Position numbers and translations under genes: made by a program
Notes under the pieces: generated by a model
The model's input: only the letters and a program-made list of their open reading frames with translations
Database searches by the model: none
Told to the model about the DNA's origin: nothing
Shown: positions 16,790-26,373 of the stretch, in pieces
How the letters are laid out: each line of letters begins with the position of its first letter
Position numbering within the stretch: the stretch's first letter is position 1
From: Candidatus Tectimicrobiota bacterium
GTDB lineage: Bacteria; JACPUC01
Assembly (NCBI GenBank): GCA_016192455.1
Contig: JACPUC010000001.1
Span: 242,110-306,109, forward strand
Direction: 5' to 3'
DNA length: 64,000 nucleotides

Positions 16790-17752
16790 TTACTCAACGT
16801 TCAACACCCACTTCGAGGTGTCCGGGGTCTTGTTCGTCAGCCGCTCCTTCACGAGGTTCACGGCGAGCTGCAGCTCACGCTGGGTGATCTGCGGCTTGAA
16901 GGTGGAGATGGCGATCTTCGCCGCCAGCTCGGGGGTGAGGGCGGTGAACTTCGGCAGAATTTCGGTGCGCGCCTCCTGCTGGTTCTCGTTGGTATAGGCC
17001 ATCCCCTTGCGATAGGCGCGCACGAAGCGTGTCACGAGGTCGCGATGGGCCGCGATCCATTTCTCCTCGGCGACGATGATCCCCACCGCCCCCCCCTCCC
17101 CCTCGGCATCAGGCGAGAGGAGGATCTTCGCCTTGCCGCCATCCTGCAGGAGCGTCAGGAACGGCTCCGGAGTGTAGGCGGCATCCACCTGCTTGTTGAG
17201 GAGCAGCGGCGGCATCTGGGGGAACGGCACCTCGGTGAGCTGCACCTTGTTCGGATCGACCCCCGCTTTGGTCAGCGCGTGCCGCACATAGAACTCCGCC
17301 AGGCCGCCGAAGGTGTTGATCCCCAGCCGCTTGCCGATCAGGTCCTGCGGCGCTTTGATGTCGCCGTCGGTGCGCACCATGATGGCGTTGCCGTAAGGCG
17401 GCTTGGTGTTGAAGAAGGAGCCCGGCACCACGATCTGGAAGGGGAAGCCCTTATCCTTCGCGAAGACGAAGGAGATGAGGTTGCCGCAGCCCAGGTCGAT
17501 GCTGCCGGAGGTCAAGGCCGGGAAGATCACCGCGCCGCCCCCCATCTTGGTCAGCTCCAGCTCAATGCGCTCAGCGTCGAGGAACTTCTTGTGGATCGTG
17601 GTCCAGAGGGGCAGGGATTCGGCGATGGGGATGCAGGTGATCTTGATCTTGTCCGGCTTCTGCGCCTGCGCCGCCGGCGGCGCCAGCGCCAGTCCGAGGC
17701 CGAGCACCAGGAGCAGGGGCACGAGAACGCGACGGCTCATGGCGGTGTTCAT
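16790..17752 (-). CDS. ABC transporter substrate-binding protein, NrtA/SsuA/TauA-like
   Basis: 320 residues from ATG 17752 with a GGAAGGAG site. Signal peptide: MNTAMSRRVLVPLLLVLG... cleaved near AQAQ. The mature protein has the family pattern: LTSGSIDLGCGNLIS, DLIGKRLGINTFGG, and LLLNKQVDAAYTPEPF. The ligand might be nitrate, sulfonate, taurine or an aromatic; undetermined. No transporter membrane genes nearby. Confidence 0.83.
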   Translation of the reverse strand: MNTAMSRRVLVPLLLVLGLGLALAPPAAQAQKPDKIKITCIPIAESLPLWTTIHKKFLDAERIELELTKMGGGAVIFPALTSGSIDLGCGNLISFVFAKDKGFPFQIVVPGSFFNTKPPYGNAIMVRTDGDIKAPQDLIGKRLGINTFGGLAEFYVRHALTKAGVDPNKVQLTEVPFPQMPPLLLNKQVDAAYTPEPFLTLLQDGGKAKILLSPDAEGEGGAVGIIVAEEKWIAAHRDLVTRFVRAYRKGMAYTNENQQEARTEILPKFTALTPELAAKIAISTFKPQITQRELQLAVNLVKERLTNKTPDTSKWVLNVE

Positions 17753-17927
17753 GGTCACGTCTCCTTCCTCAAGGGGGAGATTGATGCACGGGACCCGCAT
17801 ACCGCGGCCCTGAAGCGGCGGCATCTTGTCCCCGTTTTCTCGCCTGCGGTGCTCAAAGGTACGCGGTCGATTCCGTCGTGCTCCCTGTCAGTGTGTGGAC
17901 AGGCGGATGCCTGCCTGCCCATCGTCC

Positions 17928-18100
17928 GTAAGGGCGGTTCGCGAACCGCCCCTGCAATCGAAATGCAAGGAACCACTAATGAACGCGGCGGCACACGGAC
18001 ATAGGTGTGCATCCCTGTCTATCCGTGGTTCACCCTTCCTCCGCGTCCTCCGCGGCTCTGGGGTGAACAATCAACCGCGGAGACGCCGAGAGCGCAGAGT
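17928..18100. repeat. repeat cluster: family A copy 3, family B copy 1, family D copy 1
   Basis: Three elements in tandem fill the gap between two genes. 17928-17955: family A palindrome with degenerate ends. 17967-18033: family B, beginning GGAACCACTAATGAACGC and ending TATCCGTGGTTCACC. 18036-18100: family D, CCTCCGCGTCCTCCGCGG and its inverted partner ACCGCGGAGACGCCGAGAGC. No gene is seen. Confidence 0.75.
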
Positions 18101-18144
18101 GTGTGGAACAGGCTTGCAGCCTGTCATCCGCGGCGCCGCGGCGC

Positions 18145-19401
18145 TCAGTGCGCGTGCTCGCGTCCCTGCAAGTCGATGAGAATCCGCGACGAGGTCAGCG
18201 GCCTGCCGTCGAAGCGGTCGCGCAGCCAATCGGCCTCCATGGCGCGGTGGTTCGGTGTGTTCGCCGTCTGCGGCCCGGTGATGCCGTGGCGGGCGCCCTC
18301 GTAGACGATGAGCGTCTTCGGGCAGGTGAGGGTGTCGTAAAGGTCGTAGGCGTACTGCACCGGGCTCAGTTCGTCCGCGCCGCCCAGGATCATCAGGGTT
18401 GGGCAGCGCACCTTGTCGGCGTAGCCCTCCCAGGTGAGGGTCGTGGCGAAGTCGTCGAACTCCGCCTCGTCGTCGATGTTGGCCATGAACATGAAGCGCT
18501 GTTTGAAGGTGGGGGAAGCCTCCTCGAAGATCGTGGAGCCGCCCGGCTCGAGGCAGCCGAGGGTGCCGCTGGCGGCGACGTAGCGCGGCTCGGCGGCGGC
18601 GAAGTGCAAGACCCACAGGGAGCCGTAGCTCATCCCCTTGGCGGCGATGCGCGCCGGGTCGATCTCCGGCCGCGTCAGCAGGTAGTCGAAGCAGGCGCGG
18701 CCGGCGCGCGTGAAGCTGTCGGGCTGCGCGAAGAGCCGGCGCACCAGGCACTCCCCCTGCCCCGGCCCGTCGAAGGCCAGCACCGCCATGCCGCGGGTGA
18801 GGAACTTGTCGCCGTAGATCGGGTGCAGGATTTCCTTGAAGGAGTCCATGCCGTTGATCGAGACGACGCAGGGGAAGCGCTCGGGGGAGCCGCCCTGGCC
18901 GGGGGCCGAGGGCAGGTAGAGGAGCGCCGGCAGCGAGGCGTTGCCGAAGGGGATCTCCACCCGCTCGATGGGGATCGGCGCGGAGGCGATGACTTTGTCG
19001 TAGCAGGCGTTCTTTTTCGCGTAGTAGGCGTGGAGCTCCTCGTTCCCCGCCTCGAAGATGGCCCAGCCGGCGTTGCCGTAGAAGCAGGCGGCAGCCGCGT
19101 AGTTGTCGCGCGCCGTCACCAGGTGGCCGGCCTCCTCGGCGCGCCGCGCCAGCTCCTCACGCTGGCGGGCGATGCGGGCGTACTCGCGCGGGATGTCGTC
19201 GAACTTCTCGACGCGCAGGGAGACCGTCTGCAGGTCGATCTCCCCCTCGATGGCGGCGGGGAGCGAGTAGCGCCGCGGCGAGGTGCTGACCGGCGCGGCG
19301 GCGCCCATGGCCGCCCGCTGCACGGCAATGAGGTTATCCACGATCCAGCGCTGCTCCGCCCACCGGCGGGCGCGTTTCTCGGTCTCCGGCTTCAGCCTCA
19401 T
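18145..19401 (-). CDS. alpha/beta hydrolase, FrsA/DUF1100-like
   Basis: 418 residues. An N-terminal helical cap (about 1-150) precedes a hydrolase core: FPCVVSINGMDSFKE (oxyanion region), GMAVLAFDGPGQGE, nucleophile elbow AAKGMSYGSLWVL, TLMILGGADELSPV (acid) and EGARHGIT (His). This architecture resembles 2,6-dihydropseudooxynicotine hydrolase and FrsA-type enzymes acting on C-C or ester bonds. ATG 19401 has an AAGGAG site. Next gene upstream is a creatininase homolog on the same strand. Confidence 0.82.
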   Translation of the reverse strand: MRLKPETEKRARRWAEQRWIVDNLIAVQRAAMGAAAPVSTSPRRYSLPAAIEGEIDLQTVSLRVEKFDDIPREYARIARQREELARRAEEAGHLVTARDNYAAAACFYGNAGWAIFEAGNEELHAYYAKKNACYDKVIASAPIPIERVEIPFGNASLPALLYLPSAPGQGGSPERFPCVVSINGMDSFKEILHPIYGDKFLTRGMAVLAFDGPGQGECLVRRLFAQPDSFTRAGRACFDYLLTRPEIDPARIAAKGMSYGSLWVLHFAAAEPRYVAASGTLGCLEPGGSTIFEEASPTFKQRFMFMANIDDEAEFDDFATTLTWEGYADKVRCPTLMILGGADELSPVQYAYDLYDTLTCPKTLIVYEGARHGITGPQTANTPNHRAMEADWLRDRFDGRPLTSSRILIDLQGREHAH

Positions 19402-19499
19402 CGTTGCCACTCCTTTCGGCAAGGTCCCGCCGCCCCGGCCGGCGCCCGGGGGTGTCTCCCGCTCTTCCTGGCCGCGTGACGAGGGCTCCGCGCCTCCAT

Positions 19500-20258
19500 T
19501 CAGACGACCCCCTGCGGGAACGGCGGCTCCTCGTGCTGGGCCTGGCGCACCTGGGCCGCGATCGACTCCACCACCATCGAGAAGAGCTTCTCCCCCTTCT
19601 CGCGCGTGGCCAGGAGGGGATTGCCGGTGGCCCCGCTGCGGGTGCGGTAGCGCAGGAAGTAGGAGAAGAAGGTGCGCTTCGTCGCCGCCGTCTCATCGCG
19701 GGCTTCCTGCATGCGCACGAGGTCGGGACGCAGGTGGAGGAGCATCGAGGTCTCGGCGTCGTTGGCGTGAAAACCGCCGTTCTCCGTATCGGCGAGGACC
19801 AGGGCGGTGGTGTCGGCGCTGGCGTCCCACCAGCTCATGATACGGAAGCGCATGCCGGGATGCGCCATCATCAGGTTGCCGATGGCGCCGCTCAGGGGTT
19901 GGGGATTGGTCAGGTGGCCGTTCAGGATGAGGACGCGCTCCACCCCGGAACGGTGCAGCCAACCGCCGATCTCCTCGACGACGCGCTGCAAGGTCTCGGG
20001 GCGCAGCGACAGGGTGCCCGGCCAGCCGACGTGGCCCTGCGAATTGCCGTACGCCAGCGGCGGCAGAACGGGGACGCCGGTGCGGGCCGAGACCGCTTTC
20101 GCCACCTCGGTGGCGCAGAGGATATCGACGTTTACCGGCAGGTGGTTGGCATGCTGCTCGATGGAGCCGACCGGGAAAATCACCATGCGCCTGCCGGAGG
20201 CCAGCAGCTCGCTGATCTCCTTCGTGGACAGCTCCTCCCACAAAACTGGCCGCTCCAT
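19500..20258 (-). CDS. creatininase family amidohydrolase
   Basis: 252 residues. Metal-binding pattern is intact: PVGSIEQHANHLPVNVD (Glu, His, Asp), LNGHLTNPQ (His) and FHANDAETSM (Glu). The family hydrolyses cyclic amides such as creatinine or F420/mycofactocin precursors. Given the LLM-type enzyme nearby, an MftE-like role is conceivable but no other mycofactocin gene is seen. It forms a minus-strand run with the hydrolase and the EamA exporter. Confidence 0.88.
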   Translation of the reverse strand: MERPVLWEELSTKEISELLASGRRMVIFPVGSIEQHANHLPVNVDILCATEVAKAVSARTGVPVLPPLAYGNSQGHVGWPGTLSLRPETLQRVVEEIGGWLHRSGVERVLILNGHLTNPQPLSGAIGNLMMAHPGMRFRIMSWWDASADTTALVLADTENGGFHANDAETSMLLHLRPDLVRMQEARDETAATKRTFFSYFLRYRTRSGATGNPLLATREKGEKLFSMVVESIAAQVRQAQHEEPPFPQGVV

Positions 20259-20296
20259 GCGATCCCTCCCGCCGGCGCCGCTCCTCCGCGGCAGGT

Positions 20297-21193
20297 CTAC
20301 GCCCCTTGCAGCCTGCGCAGGATCTCCCCCCCCGCGCCGATCACCACCGCCCCGGCAATGATGAGCATCGCCCCCGCCACGGTGCGCCAGGTGACCACCT
20401 CCGTCTTGCGCAGGAAGAGCAGCGTCAGCCCGATCGTCGCCAGCGGATGCACGCCCACCAGCGGCGTGACGATCACCACCTGGCCCACCGAGAAGGCCGA
20501 GAACATCAGGATGTACGAAGCCGTCACGAGGACCGCGGCGACCACGAAGTAGGGGAGGTTGCGCCGCGACGGGGTGAATCCCCGGAAATCCCTGCTGAGG
20601 CCCTGCCAGCCGAGGAGGATGACGAAGGAGGTGGCGACGCTGAGCGCCGCGGCAAGGACCGGCTCATGGTACTCCCGCAGACCGTACCGCACAATAACGT
20701 CGCGCGAGGCGAAGAGCAGGCCGGCCATGAGCGGCCAGACCATGTCGCGCTTGCGCCAGTTCGAGACGGTTCGGCCGGTGCGCGAGATGATGATGGTGCC
20801 GGTCACCACGCTGACGGTGCCCAGCCCGATCGCCCACGTCAAGCCCTCGCCGAGGACGAGCACCGCCAGGATCGCCGCGAAGAGCGGCGACGCCGCTGCC
20901 AGGGAGACCGCGTTTGCCGGGCCGATGCGCTGAAAGCCGCGGTAGTTGCAGAACCGCGCCGCGCCCGGCGAGCAGAACCCCCCGAGAATGAAGAGCAGAA
21001 CAGGCGCCCACAGCCAGGGAGACCGCATCCCCAGGCGCCAGAAGAAGAGCCACAGGAACAGCCCGTTGAAGAAGACGGAGATGGTCGCCCCCATGGCCGG
21101 GGTGCTGTGCCGCATCCCGATCCCCATGAGGAAGTTGTTGGCGCCGAAGGTGACAGCGGCGCCGAGCGCCAGGAATTCCGCTCGCATCAGCAT
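20297..21193 (-). CDS. EamA/DMT-family transporter
   Basis: 298 residues with about ten hydrophobic segments in two homologous halves, the EamA layout. ATG 21193 gives MLMRAEFLALGAAVTFG, the first membrane helix; the frame upstream is Arg-rich and unlikely to be translated. Probably exports a metabolite or amino acid; substrate unknown. Located 38 bases after the creatininase homolog start, so likely co-transcribed. Confidence 0.85.
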   Translation of the reverse strand: MLMRAEFLALGAAVTFGANNFLMGIGMRHSTPAMGATISVFFNGLFLWLFFWRLGMRSPWLWAPVLLFILGGFCSPGAARFCNYRGFQRIGPANAVSLAAASPLFAAILAVLVLGEGLTWAIGLGTVSVVTGTIIISRTGRTVSNWRKRDMVWPLMAGLLFASRDVIVRYGLREYHEPVLAAALSVATSFVILLGWQGLSRDFRGFTPSRRNLPYFVVAAVLVTASYILMFSAFSVGQVVIVTPLVGVHPLATIGLTLLFLRKTEVVTWRTVAGAMLIIAGAVVIGAGGEILRRLQGA

Positions 21194-21250
21194 GTCCAGT
21201 GGGGCGTGGGAAAAGGGGCGATCCCCCGCCGGAGGCGCGCGGAGGAGGCA

Positions 21251-21275
21251 GGAGCGCGGGCGTCTCGCCCGCCAG
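21251..21275. repeat. short interspersed repeat family F
   Basis: GGAGCGCGGGCGTCTCGCCC followed by GCC; an imperfect palindrome. Related pieces are at 40600-40655, 42520-42543 and inside the tape-measure gene (49636-49699). Confidence 0.5.
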
Positions 21276-21403
21276 GCGAGCGGCGCGCGCGAACATCCCT
21301 CGCGCGCCCTGCATCCGAACAGAGCGTGACGCCGTGACGGCGCCAACCGCCGGCGCACCGCCGCAGCCCACCGAGTCTGTTGCCTGCCGGCCGCGCCGCG
21401 CCC

Positions 21404-22675
21404 TCAGCCGCGCTCCCAGAGCTGCGGCGCGGGGAAGCGGAAGGGGACCTCGGCGATGGCTTTCGGCCAGATGGTCCGCGCCCGGCCCTGCAGCACTTGC
21501 ACCATGGCGCTCGCGGCGTTGACGTTGTCGCCGTTCGGCGCGAACTTAATCGGCCCCCCCGCCATGATGCGCGCCTCGAGGTTCGTCGTGCGCAGCGCCG
21601 CGACGATGGCCTCCGGCTTCGTGCCGGCGGCGCGCTCCAGGGCGTCGGCGGAGACGATGATGCCCTCGTAGGCGTAGCCGGAGTTCGTGTCGAGGTGCCT
21701 CCCGTAGCGCTGGTAGAAGGCGTCGCTGACTCGCTTCGTGCGCGGATCGAGGGGGTTGTGCCACGGGACGGCGTCCATGGCGTACTCCGCCAGCTTGCCG
21801 AGCTGGGTGATGAACTCCGCCTCGTAGAGGCCGGGGGCTCCGGGGCTGACGACCCCCAGCAGCTCGACGCGCTGCTTGTAGAGCTCCCGCACCATCAGGA
21901 TGGCGTCCCGCAGGCGGGTGATCGGCGCCAGCACCTCGGGCTTCAGCGCCTTCACCTTCGACACCTCCGTGGAGAGATCGACGGTGGTGAGAGGGTAGGG
22001 GATGACTTCGGTGATCTTCCACGGCGCGTTGAGGTCCTGGCTTTTCTTCACGAAGGCCTTCGCCTGCAGGGAGCCGAACAAATCGTTCGTGTGCATGGCG
22101 ACGATGGTTTTCGGCATCCTGCCGCTGGCCTCGAAGACCTCGCGCATGAAGTTCACGCCGTTCGTGGCCAGGCGGTCGACGGTGGGAAAGATGCGGAAGA
22201 CATGCTGGTAGCCGCGCTGGGTGATCGGGTCCGCGGCGGCGATGTCGATGACGAAGGGGATGCCGCGCTGCTCCGCCACCTGGGCGATGGCCAGGGTGAC
22301 GGCGCTCTGGAAAGCCCCCATGAGGATCACCGCCCCCTCGCGGATGAGGCGCTCGGCCTCGGCGCGCCCCACCGCCGGCTTGCTCTCGCTGTCGCCCAGC
22401 ATGAGCGCGAGCTTGGCGCCACCGAGCGACTTGATCCCGCCGCCGGCGTTGATCTCATCCACGGCGAGCTGCGCGCCCAGGCGCTCGACCTGGCCGATCT
22501 CCGCCAGCGGCCCCGAAACGGGGTGGATGATGCCGATGGGGATGGGGCGCGGCTGCGCCCGCACGACGGCGGGGAACCCCAGCGTCAAGCCGGCGGCCGC
22601 GCCGGCCGCTTTCAGGAACCCGCGGCGGCTCACTCCCCCGCGCAGCCCGTGCTCCTCCTTCTCCTTCTGCTCCAT
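21404..22675 (-). CDS. branched-chain amino-acid type ABC substrate-binding protein (LivK-like)
   Basis: 423 residues. A twin-arginine signal (SRRGFLKAAGAAAGL) near residue 16 exports it folded. The body is a type I periplasmic binding fold: IPIGIIHPVSGPLAEIGQ, LGAQLAVDEINAGGGI, MGAFQSAVTLAIAQVAEQ, and FVIDIAAADPIT. Ligands in this family include amino acids, aromatic acids and amides. ATG 22675 has a GGAGGAGG site. No LivHMGF genes nearby. Confidence 0.85.
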   Translation of the reverse strand: MEQKEKEEHGLRGGVSRRGFLKAAGAAAGLTLGFPAVVRAQPRPIPIGIIHPVSGPLAEIGQVERLGAQLAVDEINAGGGIKSLGGAKLALMLGDSESKPAVGRAEAERLIREGAVILMGAFQSAVTLAIAQVAEQRGIPFVIDIAAADPITQRGYQHVFRIFPTVDRLATNGVNFMREVFEASGRMPKTIVAMHTNDLFGSLQAKAFVKKSQDLNAPWKITEVIPYPLTTVDLSTEVSKVKALKPEVLAPITRLRDAILMVRELYKQRVELLGVVSPGAPGLYEAEFITQLGKLAEYAMDAVPWHNPLDPRTKRVSDAFYQRYGRHLDTNSGYAYEGIIVSADALERAAGTKPEAIVAALRTTNLEARIMAGGPIKFAPNGDNVNAASAMVQVLQGRARTIWPKAIAEVPFRFPAPQLWERG

Positions 22676-22781
22676 GCTGCACCTCCTCCGGCCTGGTTCG
22701 CACCACCAGCTCAACAGCGGGTTTGCGTCAGCGTTCCTCGCTCGCCATGCCGCTGTCGGCCGGCGGCACGCCTCTCCACCG

Positions 22782-23885
22782 CTACCTGAAAAGCTTCCCG
22801 ACTTGCGCCTCCGGCGCCGGCGGCAGGGCGGCCAGGGCCAGGTTCTCCTCCACGTGCGCCCGCTGCCGCATGCCGACCAGCGCCACCCGCACCCCCGGCG
22901 CCGAGCGCGTGAACTGGAGCGCCCGCTGCGCATCCGTCTCCAGGCCGGGGAAGGTCTGCGCGACCACCGGCGGCAGGCCGCGCGCCATCTGACCCTGGTG
23001 GATCGAGGCGGAGGCCACGACGGCGAGGCCCAGCTCGCGCGCCGCCTCCAAGGCCGACCGCATGCGGCCTTGCACCGGTTGGTTGCGCTCTCCCAGGGCT
23101 TGCGGCATGCCGAGGTTCAGGGGGAGCTGCACCACCCTGAAGTGGTGCCCCTCGCCGGCGACCTCGCGCGCCGCCTCCACCACCTCCTCGAGGGGGAGGT
23201 AGTCGAGCGCGCTCGGCTTCAACCGGTAGGCGTTCCACGTCGCGCTGCCGTACCGCGCCAGCTTGCCGGCGGCCACATTGGCCTCGAGGGTCTCGAAGGC
23301 GCGCTTCAGGCGGCGGAAGAACTCCTCCTTCGACACCTCCTGAAGCTGCGTCTCCGGGTTATGCAGGTAGTAGATGTCGAGGCAGTCAAGGCCGAGGTTG
23401 CGCCGGCTCGTGTCAATCTGGTGCTGGAGATACGCCGGCGTCATGACGTGGCAGCCGCCGACGATATCCTCGAAGCGCGCCACCCCAGGCGCCACGAAGG
23501 TCTCCTGGAACCAGGCCGCGGCGTCGGCCGGCGGCGCGCCGTCGAAGGGGAGGAAGCCCCCCTTCGTGGCCACGACGAGCTCCTGGCGTCGGAAGCCCCT
23601 GTCGAGGAGCGCCCGCAGGGCCGCGCCGACGGCGCGCTCGCTGCGCTGGAAGCGGTAGTTGATGGCCGTGTCGATGACGTTGCAGCCGAGCTGCACGGCG
23701 CACTGCACGGCATCGGCGTAGAGAGCGTCGGTGGCGTCATCGTGCTCGCCCAGGTAGGTGCCGATGCCGAGCGAGGAGACCGTCAGGTCCGCCAGGGAGC
23801 GGAAGTGCTCCGCCGCCAGGCGCCCCGCGAAGCGCTCCGCGTAGGTCCGCGTGCCGGCAGCCGTGGCGCGGCCTGCGATGCTCAT
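22782..23885 (-). CDS. aldo/keto reductase
   Basis: 367 residues. TIM-barrel AKR traits: SSLGIGTYLG, NVIDTAINYRFQRSERAVG (Asp/Tyr catalytic region), ELVVATKGGF (Lys), LDCLDIYYLHNPE (His). Longer than the usual 320-330 because of an N-terminal extension of about 35 residues and an insertion around 115-140. Reduces a carbonyl with NADPH or the reverse; substrate unknown. Confidence 0.85.
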   Translation of the reverse strand: MSIAGRATAAGTRTYAERFAGRLAAEHFRSLADLTVSSLGIGTYLGEHDDATDALYADAVQCAVQLGCNVIDTAINYRFQRSERAVGAALRALLDRGFRRQELVVATKGGFLPFDGAPPADAAAWFQETFVAPGVARFEDIVGGCHVMTPAYLQHQIDTSRRNLGLDCLDIYYLHNPETQLQEVSKEEFFRRLKRAFETLEANVAAGKLARYGSATWNAYRLKPSALDYLPLEEVVEAAREVAGEGHHFRVVQLPLNLGMPQALGERNQPVQGRMRSALEAARELGLAVVASASIHQGQMARGLPPVVAQTFPGLETDAQRALQFTRSAPGVRVALVGMRQRAHVEENLALAALPPAPEAQVGKLFR

Positions 23886-23993
23886 GCTCTCCTCCCGACG
23901 CCGCCGGCGGGGCGTCGGCTCAGACTACCATAGGCGCGGCGGGGGAGAAAGCTCCTCCGGCACGCGGGCGCCCGCTGCCGTCATCCGTTCCCC

Positions 23994-25067
23994 TCAGCCG
24001 CCGTGGCTGCGCATCACCTCGCGGTTCCAGCACAGCCGGGTATGCTCCATCTCGGCCTGCACGAGTTCCGCGTAGATGGGCAGGACAGCGCGGCCTTCGC
24101 GGCGGGCGCGGGCGATGGCGCGGCCGGCGGCGAGGCCGCTGGTCAAGGCGCTCGCGATGCCCTCCGCGTGGAAGTAGAGGAACCCCGCCGCCTCGCCCAC
24201 GAGGAGGATGTTGCCGTGACCGAGCACGAAGGCGCCGGTGGCGGCCATGCTGTTCTGGAAGAACCCTTCGTCGCGGTGGAAGCCGGTGAGCCGGACGCCG
24301 AAGCGCTTACCGAGGTAGCGCACGAACTCCTCGAAGTGTTCCCGCAGCTTCGTCCCCTTGCGCCCCACCGCCGTGATGACGGCCAGGTCGTCCTTGAAGA
24401 GGACGCCGCCGCGGCGCGGGAAGACGTACCAGCGGTGGCGGTCCAGGCCGCCGGCGTCGTGGAGGTGGAACGCCTGGTAGTGCCCCATTCCCTTCTCGGC
24501 CAGGGCGCGGTAGGCGGCGTCGAGGTGGCTGCGCACCGCCGAGGCGCCGCCGTCCGCTCCCACGAGGTAGGCGCAGGCAAAGCGCCGGTGCGCGCCGTCG
24601 AGAAGGCGGCAGGAGATGGTGATGGGGTCGGCCTTGCGCAGGAAGCCGGCAAAGCCGCAGCCGTCCAGCAGCCGCGCCCCGGAGCGCTCGACGAGCCAGG
24701 CATCGAATTTTTCGCGCCAAAGGTTTAGGTAGGTCGTCGGCAGCTCAAGGCCGGGCCGCGGCAGCTCGAAGGACCAGGGCACGTAGCTGCCGTCGTCGCG
24801 GTAGGCGACGATGTCCTCCGCCGCGATGGTGGGTGGGTCGCAGTAAACTTGAGGCGGAATCTCGCCGAAATGCTCGCGCACGACGAGCTGGGCCTCGCCG
24901 AAGAGGACGCCGCCGCAGCACTTGTAGCGCGGCACCTTCTTTTTCTCGATGAGGAGCGGCTCGATGCCCGCGTCGCGCAGGCTCTTCGCCGTCGCCGCGC
25001 CCGCCGGCCCGGCGCCGATGATGATGACCTCGTGATGCTCGGTGCTCGCGTTGGCCGCGTGCTCCAT
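23994..25067 (-). CDS. FAD-dependent oxidoreductase, geranylgeranyl-reductase family
   Basis: 357 residues. FAD-binding GAGPAGAATAKSLRDAG at residues about 18-34, KVPRYKCCGGVL (family cysteine pair), the YLVGADGGASAVR GD-type motif, and the second FAD motif ILLVGEAAGFL near 285. Such enzymes hydrogenate isoprenoid or related double bonds or act as halogenase-like monooxygenases; which one is not resolvable. Adjacent to an AKR and an LLM flavoenzyme. Confidence 0.85.
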   Translation of the reverse strand: MEHAANASTEHHEVIIIGAGPAGAATAKSLRDAGIEPLLIEKKKVPRYKCCGGVLFGEAQLVVREHFGEIPPQVYCDPPTIAAEDIVAYRDDGSYVPWSFELPRPGLELPTTYLNLWREKFDAWLVERSGARLLDGCGFAGFLRKADPITISCRLLDGAHRRFACAYLVGADGGASAVRSHLDAAYRALAEKGMGHYQAFHLHDAGGLDRHRWYVFPRRGGVLFKDDLAVITAVGRKGTKLREHFEEFVRYLGKRFGVRLTGFHRDEGFFQNSMAATGAFVLGHGNILLVGEAAGFLYFHAEGIASALTSGLAAGRAIARARREGRAVLPIYAELVQAEMEHTRLCWNREVMRSHGG

Positions 25068-25133
25068 GCCGCCCGCTCCGCCTTCAGCTCAAGCCGCGAG
25101 GCGCGCCCGCGTCGTCCCTGCCGGTGCGGGCGC

Positions 25134-26132
25134 TCAGGCCGCCAGCTCCGCTCCCAGCTCGATGCAGCGCAGCATGTCCTTCTTCAGACGTGTCGGCCGA
25201 TCGACAGGGTAGATGATGGGGTAGACCCCTTCATCGACATATTTCCCCAGCATGGCGCGCATGTCGCGCTCGCTGCCGGTGAGGGTATACGTCGCCAGGA
25301 TGTCGTCCGTGACGAGCTCGGCGGCGCGCTCGAACTCCTTCGCTGCCCAGGCCGCCTGGATGGCCCTGGCGGCGTCCCGATAGCCGGCGCAGGCGAGCAT
25401 CGGCTCGTAGGAGGGCTGCCCGGCGTAGAAGGCGAGCCCCTTGCGCATGGCGTCGATGGCCTCGGGGTCGCTGGAGTCGGGGCAGGTCATGAGGAGGGTG
25501 CAGATTTTGATCGCCGTGACATCGCGCCCCGCCCGCGCCGCCCCGGCGGCCAGGCGCGCGCGCAGGTCGGGCAGGCTGGCGAAGGGCAGCAGGTTGACGA
25601 TGATGCCGTCCACCAGTTCGCCCGCCAGCTCCGTCATCTTCGGCCCCAGGGCCGCCAGGTAGAGGCGCACGTTCGGGCGCGGCCGCGGATCGCGCAGCCG
25701 GAAGCGGCGAATCGTGAAGTGCTCGCTCTCGACGGTGACGCGGTCCCCCTTCAGGAACTCGCGCACGGCGCTCACGTACTCGCGCACCCGGGCGAGAGGC
25801 CGTTCGAAGCGCAGCCCATGCCCCTGCTGCACGAAGCCGGGGCCGCCCGATCCCAGCCCCAGGATCATCGAGCGCTCGCCGAAGCCGTCGAGGGCCGCAA
25901 TGCCCATGGCCATCAGGGTGGGCGTGCGGGTGTAGACGCTGATGATGCCGGTGGCCATGGTGAGCTTCGTGGTGCGCGCCGCCACCGCCGCCAGCACCGC
26001 CATGGCATCCTTGCCGGAGTTCTCGGTCGGCCACAGGGCGTGGTAGCCAAGTTCCTCGGCGCGCTGCCCGTAGGCGATGATCTCCTCCATGCTCAACTCG
26101 CCGGTGTGCGTCTGGACCCCCATCGGAAGCAT
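25134..26132 (-). CDS. LLM-class (luciferase-like) F420/FMN oxidoreductase
   Basis: 332 residues from ATG 26132 with a GGGGAG site. TIM-barrel pattern of the luciferase/F420 family: AEELGYHALWPTEN, TTKLTMATGIISVYTRTP, ILGLGSGGPGFVQ, and RLYLAALGPKMTELAGELVDG. It could use F420 or FMN to oxidise an alcohol, alkanesulfonate or similar compound. Neighbouring flavoprotein and AKR genes are on the same strand. Confidence 0.88.
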   Translation of the reverse strand: MLPMGVQTHTGELSMEEIIAYGQRAEELGYHALWPTENSGKDAMAVLAAVAARTTKLTMATGIISVYTRTPTLMAMGIAALDGFGERSMILGLGSGGPGFVQQGHGLRFERPLARVREYVSAVREFLKGDRVTVESEHFTIRRFRLRDPRPRPNVRLYLAALGPKMTELAGELVDGIIVNLLPFASLPDLRARLAAGAARAGRDVTAIKICTLLMTCPDSSDPEAIDAMRKGLAFYAGQPSYEPMLACAGYRDAARAIQAAWAAKEFERAAELVTDDILATYTLTGSERDMRAMLGKYVDEGVYPIIYPVDRPTRLKKDMLRCIELGAELAA

Positions 26133-26373
26133 GGCGGCTCTCCCCTCGGCGTGGCGCGGACCCGATGGCCATCGGGCGCGCGATGGTTTGTCGTCGGTCT
26201 TTGGTGGGACGATTTCAGGCTGAGGATAGCAGAGGGGGAGAGCCTTCGACAAGGCGCGCGGGCGGCCGCGTCAGAATCTGCACGGGGGGCGAGGTGAACC
26301 GCGGGGAAGGGCCTGCTGCGCGGGGAGGCGGCGAGGCGCGGGCGGCCGCGCCGCGTGCCTTCCTGCCGCTCCC